A stretch of 64,000 nt of DNA, from assembly GCF_014646635.1 (NCBI RefSeq), contig NZ_BMNQ01000007.1:24911-88910 (forward strand), read 5' to 3'. The notes beneath the pieces were generated by a model. It saw only the letters and a list, made by a program, of their open reading frames with translations, made no database searches and was not told where the DNA came from. Both the position numbers and the translations under genes were made by a program. Shown piece after piece: positions 35,449 to 43,880 of this stretch (positions within the stretch are counted from its first letter, which is position 1; each line of letters starts with the position of its first letter). This stretch comes from Lentibacillus kapialis. Lineage in GTDB: Bacteria > Bacillota > Bacilli > Bacillales > Amphibacillaceae.

Positions 35449-35700
35449 CTACTGGCTGCGGTCATGTTCAGCAAATTTTATAAACGTATATTCATCTTCA
35501 ATCAGTCCACATGAACCGCATTGTATTTTATATTCCGGGCCACTATAGGTAATATGAAAAATTTCCGGCTGGCTGTCTGTATAATCCTTTAAAATATCGC
35601 CGGTCTGTGGATCCAATTTCACCGGTTTTGCTACTTGTTCGATCATATTAAACCGTGAACGATTTGTTTTACAGTTCGGACAAAGATATTGTTGCGTCAT
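35449..35700 (-). CDS. Small protein with two CxxC zinc-ribbon knuckles
   Basis: An 83-residue protein of unknown function. CPNC near residue 7 and CGSC near residue 61 could form one zinc ribbon. Between them lies a [19 protein letters not shown] stretch. ATG 35700 follows GGAGGTGTCTGAT. It is probably a Bacillaceae hypothetical protein. It lies 83 bp upstream of no operon partner on the same strand except the YueI-family gene 5' of it. Confidence 0.65.
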   Translation of the reverse strand: MTQQYLCPNCKTNRSRFNMIEQVAKPVKLDPQTGDILKDYTDSQPEIFHITYSGPEYKIQCGSCGLIEDEYTFIKFAEHDRSQ

Positions 35701-35783
35701 ATCAGACACCTCCAAGCCTTATCATTCCAATACTGTAACTTTTTATTCGAAAGCTGCCAGTTGAGTGACATGCATCAGGCAGG

Positions 35784-36224
35784 TTATGAAAGCCATCGTT
35801 TAATTTTCCCAAAAAAGGATTTAGTTGTTTTAGTCTTTTTTTTCACTTTTTCATCAGAGTCATCAATAAAAATATATTCTTTATCAATTGCATAATCATA
35901 CGCAAGGACTGCCCCGATGTCTGTATCTGATTCCTCATTGGTAACTTCAGTCCAGGGAATGTTATATTTGTTGGCCAGTGCTTTTTCTTCTTTTAGAAAC
36001 TTATGTGGAACATCACCATTCATCAGCAGTTTGGTATCTTTATTTGCCTTCATTGCCGTCTCCAGATGTTTTAGTCCTTTATCCGACATGACCTGGCCTT
36101 TCGTAAGCGCAATTACAATGCGCTCCCTGATTGTTCCCAGGAATTGTTTCCGTTCAGACCGTTTCGTTTGCCGGGAGCCGTAAATTCCTTCTGTCAAATA
36201 GTCATCGACATTCTTTTTCCCCAT
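35784..36224 (-). CDS. yueI: YueI-family protein (DUF1694)
   Basis: A 146-residue cytoplasmic protein that begins GKKNVDDYLTEGIYGSRQTK and contains ERKQFLGTIRERIVIALTKG and NKYNIPWTEVTNEES, matching the YueI family of Bacillus. The C-terminus is Lys-rich. ATG 36224 has AAGGAAGTGG upstream. Members have an L7Ae-like fold, but a cellular role is not known. Confidence 0.82.
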   Translation of the reverse strand: MGKKNVDDYLTEGIYGSRQTKRSERKQFLGTIRERIVIALTKGQVMSDKGLKHLETAMKANKDTKLLMNGDVPHKFLKEEKALANKYNIPWTEVTNEESDTDIGAVLAYDYAIDKEYIFIDDSDEKVKKKTKTTKSFFGKIKRWLS

Positions 36225-36306
36225 GCTGCCACTTCCTTGTTCAATATTCATGTATTTAGTTTAACCCATGAATCGTTGTCCTGCAAAAAACCACAATTAA
36301 AAAATG

Positions 36307-36335
36307 AAAAGTGCCCCGGAGAGGGGGCACTTTTT
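36307..36335. terminator. Bidirectional rho-independent terminator
   Basis: AAAAGTGCCCC (36307-36317) pairs with GGGGCAC plus T's (36324-36335), downstream of the yfhD-like gene on the minus strand. Confidence 0.8.
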
Positions 36336-36336
36336 A

Positions 36337-36519
36337 TCAGGAATTCCTGTTTTTTACACGTTCTTGGGCTGCGTGTCTTCTAACTTGAGCTATTTTGTCG
36401 TTGTGGTCACCAAATTCTACGGAAAATTCAACATCCTTGCTGTCTGTTTTCGCATATTTCGGCGTTTGCGCCAAACGAGCTTTTCCTCTGCGATTCGTCC
36501 GATGTTCGTCTCTTCCCAT
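36337..36519 (-). CDS. YfhD-like small protein
   Basis: A 60-residue, highly charged protein. The pattern GRDEHRTNRRGKARLAQTPK followed by KDVEFSVEFGD matches the YfhD family (GR...LPQTP...GVDVEFS), which is small and found in spore-forming Bacillaceae. ATG 36519 follows GGGGTGG. It is followed directly by a strong terminator. The function is unknown. Confidence 0.72.
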   Translation of the reverse strand: MGRDEHRTNRRGKARLAQTPKYAKTDSKDVEFSVEFGDHNDKIAQVRRHAAQERVKNRNS

Positions 36520-36575
36520 ACAATCCACCCCAATCAAAATGGCTTCGTGTTTAGTATGTGCTTAAAACACAGTTA

Positions 36576-37379
36576 TTATGAACGTCTGTCACCGCCCAAA
36601 AGATTATATAATCCGCTTGCGATACTTCCTTCTCCTTTATCTGAGCCGCCTTCCTGAGGAGCTGAGGCAAACACTCTACTGGCAAGGCGGCTGAACGGCA
36701 GTGATTGCACCCACACTGTCCCCGGGCCTCGCAATGTCGCGAAAAACAGCCCTTCGCCACCAAACAAGGCTGTTTTGACACCGCTGACAAATTTTACATC
36801 ATAATGAATATCCTGCGTCATCGCAACAAGACAACCGGTGTCAACCCGCAATGTTTCCCCGGGGGTGAGTTCCTTTTTATGCATTGTTCCACCGGCATGT
36901 ACAAATGCCATTCCATCGCCTTCAAGTTTTTGCATGATAAATCCTTCACCACCGAAAAAGCCCGCGCCTATCTTTTTCTGAAATTCCACTCCGACTGATA
37001 CACCTTTTGCGGCGGCGAGAAAGGCATCTTTTTGACAAACCAGTTTTCCATTCAAATCACTTAAATCCATCGGCATAATCTTGCCTGGATATGGGGAAGC
37101 GAAGGATACGTGTTTTTTAGTGTTCCCTTCATTTGTGAAAGTTGTCATAAATAGGCTTTCACCGGTAATGACACGTTTTCCGGCGCCAATTAACTTTCCC
37201 ATCAGACCGCTGCCCTGGTTGGATGAACCATCGCCAAATATCGTTTCCATGTGAATTTCCTCATCCATCATCATCAGACTGCCTGCCTCAGCAATCACCG
37301 TTTCTTGCGGGTCGAGTTCAACTTCGACGAATTGCATGTCATCCCCGTGAAGCTCATATTCAATTTCATGGTTATTCAC
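36576..37379 (-). CDS. TIGR00266/AIM24-family protein
   Basis: A ~267-residue beta-rich protein matching the TIGR00266 (AIM24) family: FVEVELDPQETVIAEAGSLM at the N-terminus, then GESLFMTTFTN, GGEGFIMQKLEGDG and LFGGEGLFFATLRGPG. I prefer GTG 37379, nine bases after AAGGGG; ATG 37388 directly abuts that site. The family forms trimers with a tubby-like fold and has no agreed function. It is divergent from the aconitase gene. Confidence 0.8.
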   Translation of the reverse strand: MNNHEIEYELHGDDMQFVEVELDPQETVIAEAGSLMMMDEEIHMETIFGDGSSNQGSGLMGKLIGAGKRVITGESLFMTTFTNEGNTKKHVSFASPYPGKIMPMDLSDLNGKLVCQKDAFLAAAKGVSVGVEFQKKIGAGFFGGEGFIMQKLEGDGMAFVHAGGTMHKKELTPGETLRVDTGCLVAMTQDIHYDVKFVSGVKTALFGGEGLFFATLRGPGTVWVQSLPFSRLASRVFASAPQEGGSDKGEGSIASGLYNLLGGDRRS

Positions 37380-37535
37380 GTTTTCCATCCCCTTTTTAGT
37401 TGTTACCTGAGTAATACGTGGCAAATCATGAAAAGATTCACATGCTTTACAAATAATTATACGTCTTTTTCATATACTACAAAAGTATACTTGCGTATAA
37501 AAATAATGCAGATGCTATTTGTTAGGAGGAATTTG

Positions 37536-39491
37536 ATGCCACTCAATATTACCCAGAAATTGATTAAAGATCATCTGGCTGCCGGGAAGATGACACCTGG
37601 TGAAGAGATTGGTCTGAAAATCGATCAGACACTCACTCAGGATGCAACAGGGACATTGGTTATGCTGGAGCTTGAGGCTATGGAACTCGACCGGGCGAAA
37701 ACCGAAGCATCAGCACAGTATGTCGACCATAACCTGATTCAGGAGGACAGTAAGAATCCCGATGACCATTTGTTTCTTCAAAGTGCCACAGAACGCTTCG
37801 GACTGTATTACTCCAGGCCGGGTAATGGTGTGAGTCATCCCGTACATATGCAGCGATTGGCGAAACCAGGCAAAACACTGCTCGGATCTGACAGTCATAC
37901 GTGTGCTAACGGCTGTATGGGAATGCTCGCAATGGGAGCAGGCGGAATCGATGTGGCAATGGCTATTGCCGGTGAACCGTTTTATGTCAAGATGCCAAAA
38001 GTATGGGGAGTCAAGCTCACCGGCAAGTTGCCGGAATGGGTTAGTGCGAAAGATGTTATTCTTGAGCTTCTGCGCAGACACGACGTAAAAGGCGGTGTCG
38101 GGTCAGTGATTGAGTATTTTGGCCCGGGCGTTGAAAATTTAAGTGCCATGGACCGTCATGTCATTGCCAATATGGGAGCGGAACTCGGTGCAACAGGTAC
38201 GGTTTTTCCATCCGATAAAGAAGTCAAGCGATTTATGAAGTCCCAGGACCGCGAAGACGACTGGATTGAGCTAACGGCAGATAAAGGAGCAACGTATGAT
38301 ATCTTGGAAGAGGTCAATCTTTCGGAACTGGAACCACTTATTGCGAAGCCATCAAGTCCGGGGAACGTTGTCGCTGTCAGGGAACTGGCTGGCACACCAA
38401 TCTACCAGTCATATGTGGGCTCATCCGCCAATCCGGGTTACCGTGATTTTGCCATTGCTGCAGAAATTGTAAATGGTAAGAATATTGCTGATGGGGTGTC
38501 ATTTGATATAAACCCGACATCAAGGCAGATGCTGACAGATTTAGTGAAGGAGAGTCATATTGCCAGCCTGCTGCAGTCCGGGGCACGGATGCACCAGGCT
38601 GGGTGCAACGGTTGTATTGGTATGGGACAGGCACCTGCGACAGGGCGAAACAGCCTGCGTACAACGCCGCGAAATTTTCCCGGCCGCTCCGGGACGCGGG
38701 AAGATAGTGTGTTCCTGTGCAGTCCGGAAACAGCCGCGGCATCTGCATTGACAGGGAAGATTACCGATCCGCGCACTCTTGAAGCGGAAATTCCTAAAAT
38801 AAAGGAGCCCAAACACGCAACAGCGCATATGGATTTGCTTGATGCGCCACTTCCATATGAACAAGCGAAAAATGTTGAGCTAAACAAGGGACCAAATATC
38901 GCTTCCATACCTAAGATGGACGAGATGCCTGACAAGATGGAATTGCCAATACTTCTGAAAATGGACGACAACATATCAACTGATGAGATTTTGGCCGGCG
39001 GGGCTCGCGTGCTTCCGTATCGGAGTAACTTGCCCGAGATCAGCAAGTTTACGTTCGAAATAATTGACGCCACGTACTACAAACGTGGAAAGGCAACTGT
39101 CGAGGACGGAGGTCACGCGATTGTTGGCGGTTTTAATTACGGTCAGGGCTCCAGTCGTGAACATGCTGCCCTGGCACCGCGATACCTGGGGTTGCGAGTT
39201 GCACTCGTGAAAGATTTTGCCCGAATACACTGGCAAAATCTCGTGAATTTCGGTGTGCTGCCACTCACGTTTGTCAATGAAGAGGACTTTGATTTGCTTT
39301 CAGCGGGCGATGTTCTTGAGCTCTCAGATTTACGGAATAAAATTCAGCAAGGGAATGAATTTTCTGTTGATGTAAAAGATAAGCATGAACAAATCAATGT
39401 GCAGCACAGTCTTTCTGAACGTCAGGTTGAGATTATGCTGAAAGGCGGCATCATTAATTGGGTAAAAGACCGGCAACAGATAGGAGGGTAA
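37536..39491 (+). CDS. Aconitate hydratase, Aquifex-type (monomeric, short form)
   Basis: A 651-residue aconitase, shorter than the ~900-residue AcnA/CitB usual in Bacillus. [4Fe-4S] ligands are visible in DSHTCANG (first Cys) and AGCNGCIGMG (CxxC pair). The C-terminal swivel domain has the active-site GFNYGQGSSREHAALAPRYL segment, split here as NYGQGSSREHAALAPR. ATG 37536 follows TTAGGAGGA. It isomerises citrate to isocitrate. A 57-residue CxxCxGxG protein gene follows 3 bp downstream. Whether a CitB-type aconitase also exists cannot be seen here. Confidence 0.9.
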   Translation: MPLNITQKLIKDHLAAGKMTPGEEIGLKIDQTLTQDATGTLVMLELEAMELDRAKTEASAQYVDHNLIQEDSKNPDDHLFLQSATERFGLYYSRPGNGVSHPVHMQRLAKPGKTLLGSDSHTCANGCMGMLAMGAGGIDVAMAIAGEPFYVKMPKVWGVKLTGKLPEWVSAKDVILELLRRHDVKGGVGSVIEYFGPGVENLSAMDRHVIANMGAELGATGTVFPSDKEVKRFMKSQDREDDWIELTADKGATYDILEEVNLSELEPLIAKPSSPGNVVAVRELAGTPIYQSYVGSSANPGYRDFAIAAEIVNGKNIADGVSFDINPTSRQMLTDLVKESHIASLLQSGARMHQAGCNGCIGMGQAPATGRNSLRTTPRNFPGRSGTREDSVFLCSPETAAASALTGKITDPRTLEAEIPKIKEPKHATAHMDLLDAPLPYEQAKNVELNKGPNIASIPKMDEMPDKMELPILLKMDDNISTDEILAGGARVLPYRSNLPEISKFTFEIIDATYYKRGKATVEDGGHAIVGGFNYGQGSSREHAALAPRYLGLRVALVKDFARIHWQNLVNFGVLPLTFVNEEDFDLLSAGDVLELSDLRNKIQQGNEFSVDVKDKHEQINVQHSLSERQVEIMLKGGIINWVKDRQQIGG

Positions 39492-39494
39492 CCC

Positions 39495-39668
39495 ATGGCA
39501 CGTGAAAATACATGCAAAGCCTGTGAAGGAACAGGCATGCTTTCCGATGATGAAGGCTGGCAATACAATTGCAGTGTGTGCGGTGGAGACGGGGTACGTG
39601 ATATTGAGGATATCTCCAGATCGGCACGTGTTATGTCAGTTGATGAAAATAATCGGCTGCTGGATTGA
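39495..39668 (+). CDS. Small CxxCxGxG (DnaJ-type) zinc-motif protein
   Basis: A 57-residue product starting at ATG 39495 behind GGAGGG and ending at TGA 39666-39668. It contains two DnaJ-like knuckles, CKACEGTG and CSVCGGDG, then an acidic tail. It begins 3 bp after the aconitase stop, so it is cotranscribed. It may assist iron-sulfur or zinc handling for aconitase, but that is inference. A terminator follows at 39711. Confidence 0.75.
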   Translation: MARENTCKACEGTGMLSDDEGWQYNCSVCGGDGVRDIEDISRSARVMSVDENNRLLD

Positions 39669-39710
39669 TAAACACACTGTGGAACATAGTGGCCGAGTAG
39701 CTAAAATACG

Positions 39711-39751
39711 AAAAAAGAGGAATCGGGCTGTTTAGCCGATTCCTCTTTTTT
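39711..39751. terminator. Strong bidirectional terminator
   Basis: AAAAAAGAGGAATCGG (39711-39726) pairs with CCGATTCCTCTTTTTTT (39736-39751) between the aconitase operon and the convergent cotF-like gene. Confidence 0.88.
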
Positions 39752-39768
39752 TGACCACTTTCAACAGT

Positions 39769-40380
39769 TTAATGCGGCATTGTGCCCTGGGTTGGGGCGT
39801 AGCTTTGCTGGAATGCCTGCATATCTTGCTGCTGCAGCTGGGGTACTTGATAGTATTGGTTCTTGTTTTGATAAAGGAATACTTCATAGGCCATTTCAAT
39901 CAAGTTAGGAACACTATCTGCCAGCACACGTCGCATGACGGGGTTGGTCATTTCCAGTGACGCATTCGTAAAAGCTGTTGCAGCTGATTTTAACGAACCC
40001 ATCATAAAGCCGGAAATCTTTTCGTCATTGATTTCGCTTACTGACTGAATGGGTGTCGATGGTTGTGACGGAGGCTGCATACCGTACATAACGTTGTTGT
40101 TCTGGTCCATTTTATAGGACTGGGTATCGACAGCCGGATCTTGTCCGGATTGATACGTGTCCACAATCGTATTATAAAGCTGGTTGCAAAAAGTCCGATG
40201 CTTCTGTGACATTGTCTGCAGCTCTGGGTCCTGGATGTGCTGTTCATATAGCACATACTGATCCAATGCACCGGTTAGCGATGATAAAGCTTCATGACCA
40301 TCAAACATGTCATGGCCGCCGTAATGCTGTTGTGGTGGCAGTTGCGTCGTGTCTGTGAAATTTTGCTGCTGGTTAAGCAT
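39769..40380 (-). CDS. CotF-family spore coat protein
   Basis: A 203-residue protein with Gln-rich ends and a central ferritin-like helical region (LSSLTGALDQYVLYEQHIQD, then ISGFMMGSLKSAATAFTNAS) typical of the CotF family. ATG 40380 is eight bases from AGGAGG; an ATG two codons earlier is too close. It should be made in the mother cell and placed in the coat. Monocistronic. Confidence 0.82.
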   Translation of the reverse strand: MLNQQQNFTDTTQLPPQQHYGGHDMFDGHEALSSLTGALDQYVLYEQHIQDPELQTMSQKHRTFCNQLYNTIVDTYQSGQDPAVDTQSYKMDQNNNVMYGMQPPSQPSTPIQSVSEINDEKISGFMMGSLKSAATAFTNASLEMTNPVMRRVLADSVPNLIEMAYEVFLYQNKNQYYQVPQLQQQDMQAFQQSYAPTQGTMPH

Positions 40381-40497
40381 CAACATAACCTCCTAAAAGT
40401 ATTCATTGTTATTTTGGACGAAGCAGGTTCTGTTATGTATGATTTGAGCCTTCCATTTCTTTACTTTGGCGAAGTATCTTATAGCTTGCCAGGTCGC

Positions 40498-40602
40498 GCA
40501 GGAGCATTCGTGCGAGGACGCCGCAAACTTGAGCGGGAACGCCGCAAACTTGAGCGAGAACGCCACGAACTCGTGCGAAAGCACCACAAAAGCGGTCCAG
40601 GA
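40498..40602 (+). repeat. Degenerate intergenic 21-bp tandem repeats (locus 1)
   Basis: Consecutive 21-bp units at 40498-40518, 40519-40539, 40540-40560 and 40561-40581, with a weaker fifth to 40602. Two central units differ by one base (CGCCGCAAACTTGAGCGRGAA); the fourth contains CTCGTGCGA like the array at the end of the window. The 40381-40806 stretch has no gene I support. Confidence 0.8.
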
Positions 40603-40710
40603 CAAGTCTTCACTAATAGAAAGTAAAAATGCTTGATTACCCCCCCTTTTCCTGAATTTGTTTCGATTGTAGGTATTGGAAGGGTTTATCATAAAATTTT
40701 TCAAAATGGC

Positions 40711-40739
40711 TTCATTAAACATTGTTGAATAGGTATAAT
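40711..40739 (+). promoter_or_regulatory. Candidate promoter for the TctA-like operon
   Basis: TTCATT (40711-40716), 17-bp spacer, TATAAT (40734-40739); good -10, weak -35. Confidence 0.45.
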
Positions 40740-40806
40740 TTTAGATTATGAAGGGTATGCCCCATGGCTGTGCGTGATTTACTCAGTGATAAGGAGTTGT
40801 TATATA

Positions 40807-41040
40807 GTGTCTGCAGAAGATAAAAAAGAAAACATTGAAGTGTGGGAAGACCTTGTTCATATCAAAGATTTGACCATAAGCCTGGCCATTTGCAGTGTGA
40901 CATCACTTGGCGGATACCTGATTGCGCCAGATAGTCAGCAGCCGCTCATTTACGGGCTGATCGGTGCAGTGTCAGGCTTTATTATCAGCACGATTATCGT
41001 TACACCAAAACGAAACTTCAGTTATACAGATGAGGAGTAG
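40807..41040 (+). CDS. Small two-TM protein upstream of a TctA-like permease
   Basis: A 77-residue protein. A charged N-terminus (SAEDKKENIEVWEDLVHIKD) precedes two hydrophobic helices (LTISLAICSVTSLGGYLIA and PLIYGLIGAVSGFIISTIIV). GTG 40807 follows AAGGAG at a long spacing. It ends 5 bp before the TctA-like gene. In tripartite tricarboxylate transporters the small TctB subunit has four TM segments; this could be a reduced partner, but homology is not evident by eye. Confidence 0.65.
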   Translation: MSAEDKKENIEVWEDLVHIKDLTISLAICSVTSLGGYLIAPDSQQPLIYGLIGAVSGFIISTIIVTPKRNFSYTDEE

Positions 41041-41045
41041 GCGTT

Positions 41046-42398
41046 ATGGATATTGTTTTAATTGGACAAATGGCTGCTGCAGCAATGTTTGGCGCTGCGT
41101 TATATACAATTATCGGGATTGCCCCCGGCACCGATGAAACGGCCGTGCTCGCCCCGGTTACGCTTGTGCTTGTTATTTCCGGTCTTGAGCCGATTCTCGT
41201 TTTGACATTTTTTATAGCAGCCATTGTAGCAAAAAAATTGACCGATTCCATTCCGGTTGCAGTTGCCGGTATTCCGGGCGGTGTCATGTCCGCACCAATG
41301 GTTGAGCATGCGATGATTTTGAAAAAATACGGGAAACCGGATGTAAGTATCCGAAAAATGGCTTCGGGCTCGGTCATTGGAACGATCATTTCAGTGCCAT
41401 TGAGCCTTCTTCTGGCGACAGCATTGGTGCCGTTGGCTGATGTTATCGAGCAGTATTCAAGTCAGATATTTTTTCTTGGGGCCATTTTCCTCGCATTGAT
41501 GACGAAGAATCGCTGGTTTGCAGTTTTGTCGATTGTTCCTTTTGCATTCATCATTCAGGGACTGCGGAATTTGTACTGGGAACTGGATATTGTGCCTGAA
41601 GATACAACGGTCTTCACATCATTTTTCCTTGGCATTACAATCGGACCGGTTATTTTAAAATTATTTGAGCTGCTGAATGGATCCATTAGAAAAAGTTTGC
41701 CCCGTTATGGTACAAAAACCATTGAGATGCGACGTACTAAAGCTGAAAAAGGTTTTCCGAATCCATTCAAAATTCTGGATAAACATGAAACGATTTCAAG
41801 TGCTATCAGTTCAGTATTTGGAGTGCTTACCTTTTTCATGAGCCCTGTCGGCATGACGATCTTTCTCGGTGAAATGGTTGCCAGTCGCATCAAGGATCCA
41901 GTCAAGCGTGCAGCTCGTGCAATCTCCAGTATGGACGGTCTGACGAACGCAGCATATCTGTCGGGTACGCTTGTCCCGTTGATTGCTATAGGCTATCCGC
42001 TGTCCCCAACAGCTCTGGGTCCGGGCCATGCGTTATTTAATGCGCCGCCCGTCTATACATATGAACATAATCTGCATCACATCCTATCGATGAACGACTT
42101 TGTGGTGGCAACAGTTATCGGATCTGTGATTGCAATCGGTTTGACGTTCTTTATCACCATCAAATACGCGCAGCAGATATGCGCGTTTGTTTTTAAATAT
42201 ATACCGCATGAGGCGATGCTGGGGCTGTTTTTCGGTCTAGTGATGATGCTCGCTTACATGGATGCTGGTGCTCTGAACATTGCCGGTGTTCTGTTAATCG
42301 GACTTGTAGCAGGTTTTCTGCACCGAAAAGGTGTCAATTATGGTGTTCAGTTTATGACATTATACGCAGCGCCATGGCTTGTGGGATTGATATTTTAG
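41046..42398 (+). CDS. Tripartite tricarboxylate transporter TctA-family permease
   Basis: A 450-residue protein with about 11 TM segments. It shows the TctA-style duplicated architecture: GIAPGTDETAVLAPVTLVL and VAGIPGGVMSAPMVEHAMI in the first half, and SGTLVPLIAIGYPLSPTALG with GPGHALFNAPP in the second. No periplasmic/extracytoplasmic TctC gene is adjacent, so the system is either incomplete here or works differently. The substrate is unknown. Confidence 0.75.
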   Translation: MDIVLIGQMAAAAMFGAALYTIIGIAPGTDETAVLAPVTLVLVISGLEPILVLTFFIAAIVAKKLTDSIPVAVAGIPGGVMSAPMVEHAMILKKYGKPDVSIRKMASGSVIGTIISVPLSLLLATALVPLADVIEQYSSQIFFLGAIFLALMTKNRWFAVLSIVPFAFIIQGLRNLYWELDIVPEDTTVFTSFFLGITIGPVILKLFELLNGSIRKSLPRYGTKTIEMRRTKAEKGFPNPFKILDKHETISSAISSVFGVLTFFMSPVGMTIFLGEMVASRIKDPVKRAARAISSMDGLTNAAYLSGTLVPLIAIGYPLSPTALGPGHALFNAPPVYTYEHNLHHILSMNDFVVATVIGSVIAIGLTFFITIKYAQQICAFVFKYIPHEAMLGLFFGLVMMLAYMDAGALNIAGVLLIGLVAGFLHRKGVNYGVQFMTLYAAPWLVGLIF

Positions 42399-42473
42399 AC
42401 GGACTCTTTCATCGTGGTGAAACCTTATTTTGACCATCACCGTAGTACTGGCAGATGACGAGGGGGGATTCCT

Positions 42474-43766
42474 GTGAGACGTTCGTTATTTATGCTATGT
42501 TTGGTCATTTTTATGCTGGCAGTAGCTGCCGGATGCAGTGATGATGGTTATAAAGGAGATGATGCAATCGTGAACGGCAAATGGACAGGGGCCATTGATG
42601 CCCCCAATCAACAGCTTGATATCATGGTTAATCTAAATAATGATAATGAATGGTCGGGAACCATCAGCATTCCAGTTCAGGGTATTAAGGATTACCCACT
42701 CACTTCGGTTACAGTCGACGGTTCGGAAATCACCTTTTTCATGGAAATTCAGGGGCAGCAGATGTCATTTGACGGCGAATATAAGAATGATATGATTGAA
42801 GGCAATTTCAGTCAGCAAGGACAGACTTTTCCGTTTAAGTTAACAAAAGGTGACCCTGTGAATGAAAAGGATGAGAATTTTTTAAGTGTGAAAACAGGTG
42901 AAGCAACGCTTTATGGGGAACTGGAGGAGCCTGAAGGGGAAGGACCTTTTCCGGTTATGTTGATTATACCCGGCTCAGGACCGACTGATCGCAATGGTAA
43001 TTCAAACGCCATTGAGGGTAAAAATAACAGCTTAAAGATGCTGGCTAAAAGGTTGGCCGAACAGGGAATAGCTAGTGTACGCTATGATAAACGAGGAGTT
43101 GGGAAGAATCTAGAGGCAGCCATTCCGGAAAACGAACTCAAGTTTGATCAATTTGTGACTGATGCGGTACAGTGGACAGAGCTGTTGGAACAGAAGGAGA
43201 CGTTTTCAGGCATTGGTATAATCGGACACAGTCAAGGTTCACTGGTAGGCATGCTGACAGCACAAGAAGGGTATGCTGATCTCTTCATTTCACTTGCCGG
43301 GGCCGGTCGTTCAATTGATCAGGTGCTATATGAGCAATTGCAAAGCCAACTGTCTGAGGAATCACTACTGAAAGCGGAAAGTATTCTTAAAAAGTTGAAA
43401 CAAGGTGAAAACGAGCAGGATGTGAGCCGGGAATTGCAAAGTGTCTTTCGCCCGTCACTTCAAGAATTTATAGGTTCGTGGATCCAGTATGATCCGGCTG
43501 ATGAAATCGCTGCACTTGAGGTGCCGGCATTAATTGTTGGTGGCGGCCGCGATTTGCAGGTTCCGGAAAGTGAAGCAGAATTATTGCACAAGGCCCAGCC
43601 GAATGCTGATCTGTTGATTCTTGACAAAATGAATCATATATTAAAAGAGGCGCCGGAGGATGAAGTGGACAATCTCAAGACATACAGCAATCCAGATCTT
43701 CCATTGGCGGATGGACTGACGGATGGGATCGTCGACTTTTTACAGGAAAATGATTTTTTAAAATAG
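42474..43766 (+). CDS. Alpha/beta-hydrolase lipoprotein
   Basis: A 430-residue exported enzyme. The signal peptide ends in lipobox AAGC (Cys21). Residues ~35-130 are a beta-rich N-terminal domain (NGKWTGAIDAPNQQLDIMVN). From ~140 comes an alpha/beta hydrolase with IIPGSGPTDRNGNS, nucleophile elbow GHSQGS, acid near IVGGGRDLQVP and histidine in MNHILKEA. GTG 42474 follows GAGGGGGG. It is probably an esterase or peptidase at the outer membrane face; the substrate is unknown. Confidence 0.87.
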   Translation: MRRSLFMLCLVIFMLAVAAGCSDDGYKGDDAIVNGKWTGAIDAPNQQLDIMVNLNNDNEWSGTISIPVQGIKDYPLTSVTVDGSEITFFMEIQGQQMSFDGEYKNDMIEGNFSQQGQTFPFKLTKGDPVNEKDENFLSVKTGEATLYGELEEPEGEGPFPVMLIIPGSGPTDRNGNSNAIEGKNNSLKMLAKRLAEQGIASVRYDKRGVGKNLEAAIPENELKFDQFVTDAVQWTELLEQKETFSGIGIIGHSQGSLVGMLTAQEGYADLFISLAGAGRSIDQVLYEQLQSQLSEESLLKAESILKKLKQGENEQDVSRELQSVFRPSLQEFIGSWIQYDPADEIAALEVPALIVGGGRDLQVPESEAELLHKAQPNADLLILDKMNHILKEAPEDEVDNLKTYSNPDLPLADGLTDGIVDFLQENDFLK

Positions 43767-43880
43767 AAAGTGTTTAAACTTGCCGGGGCTCCAAATGAAT
43801 TAATTAGGTTTTCTAAATTCGTTTTCAACTGACGGGATGTAGTATAATAGTGGAAGGAAAAGAGAATGGGGGGATTGGGA

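Noticed and set aside
40294..40626. Plus-strand frame with Arg/Glu repeats over locus 1
   Set aside because: It is an artefact of the 21-bp repeats and overlaps the opposite-strand cotF-like gene start.
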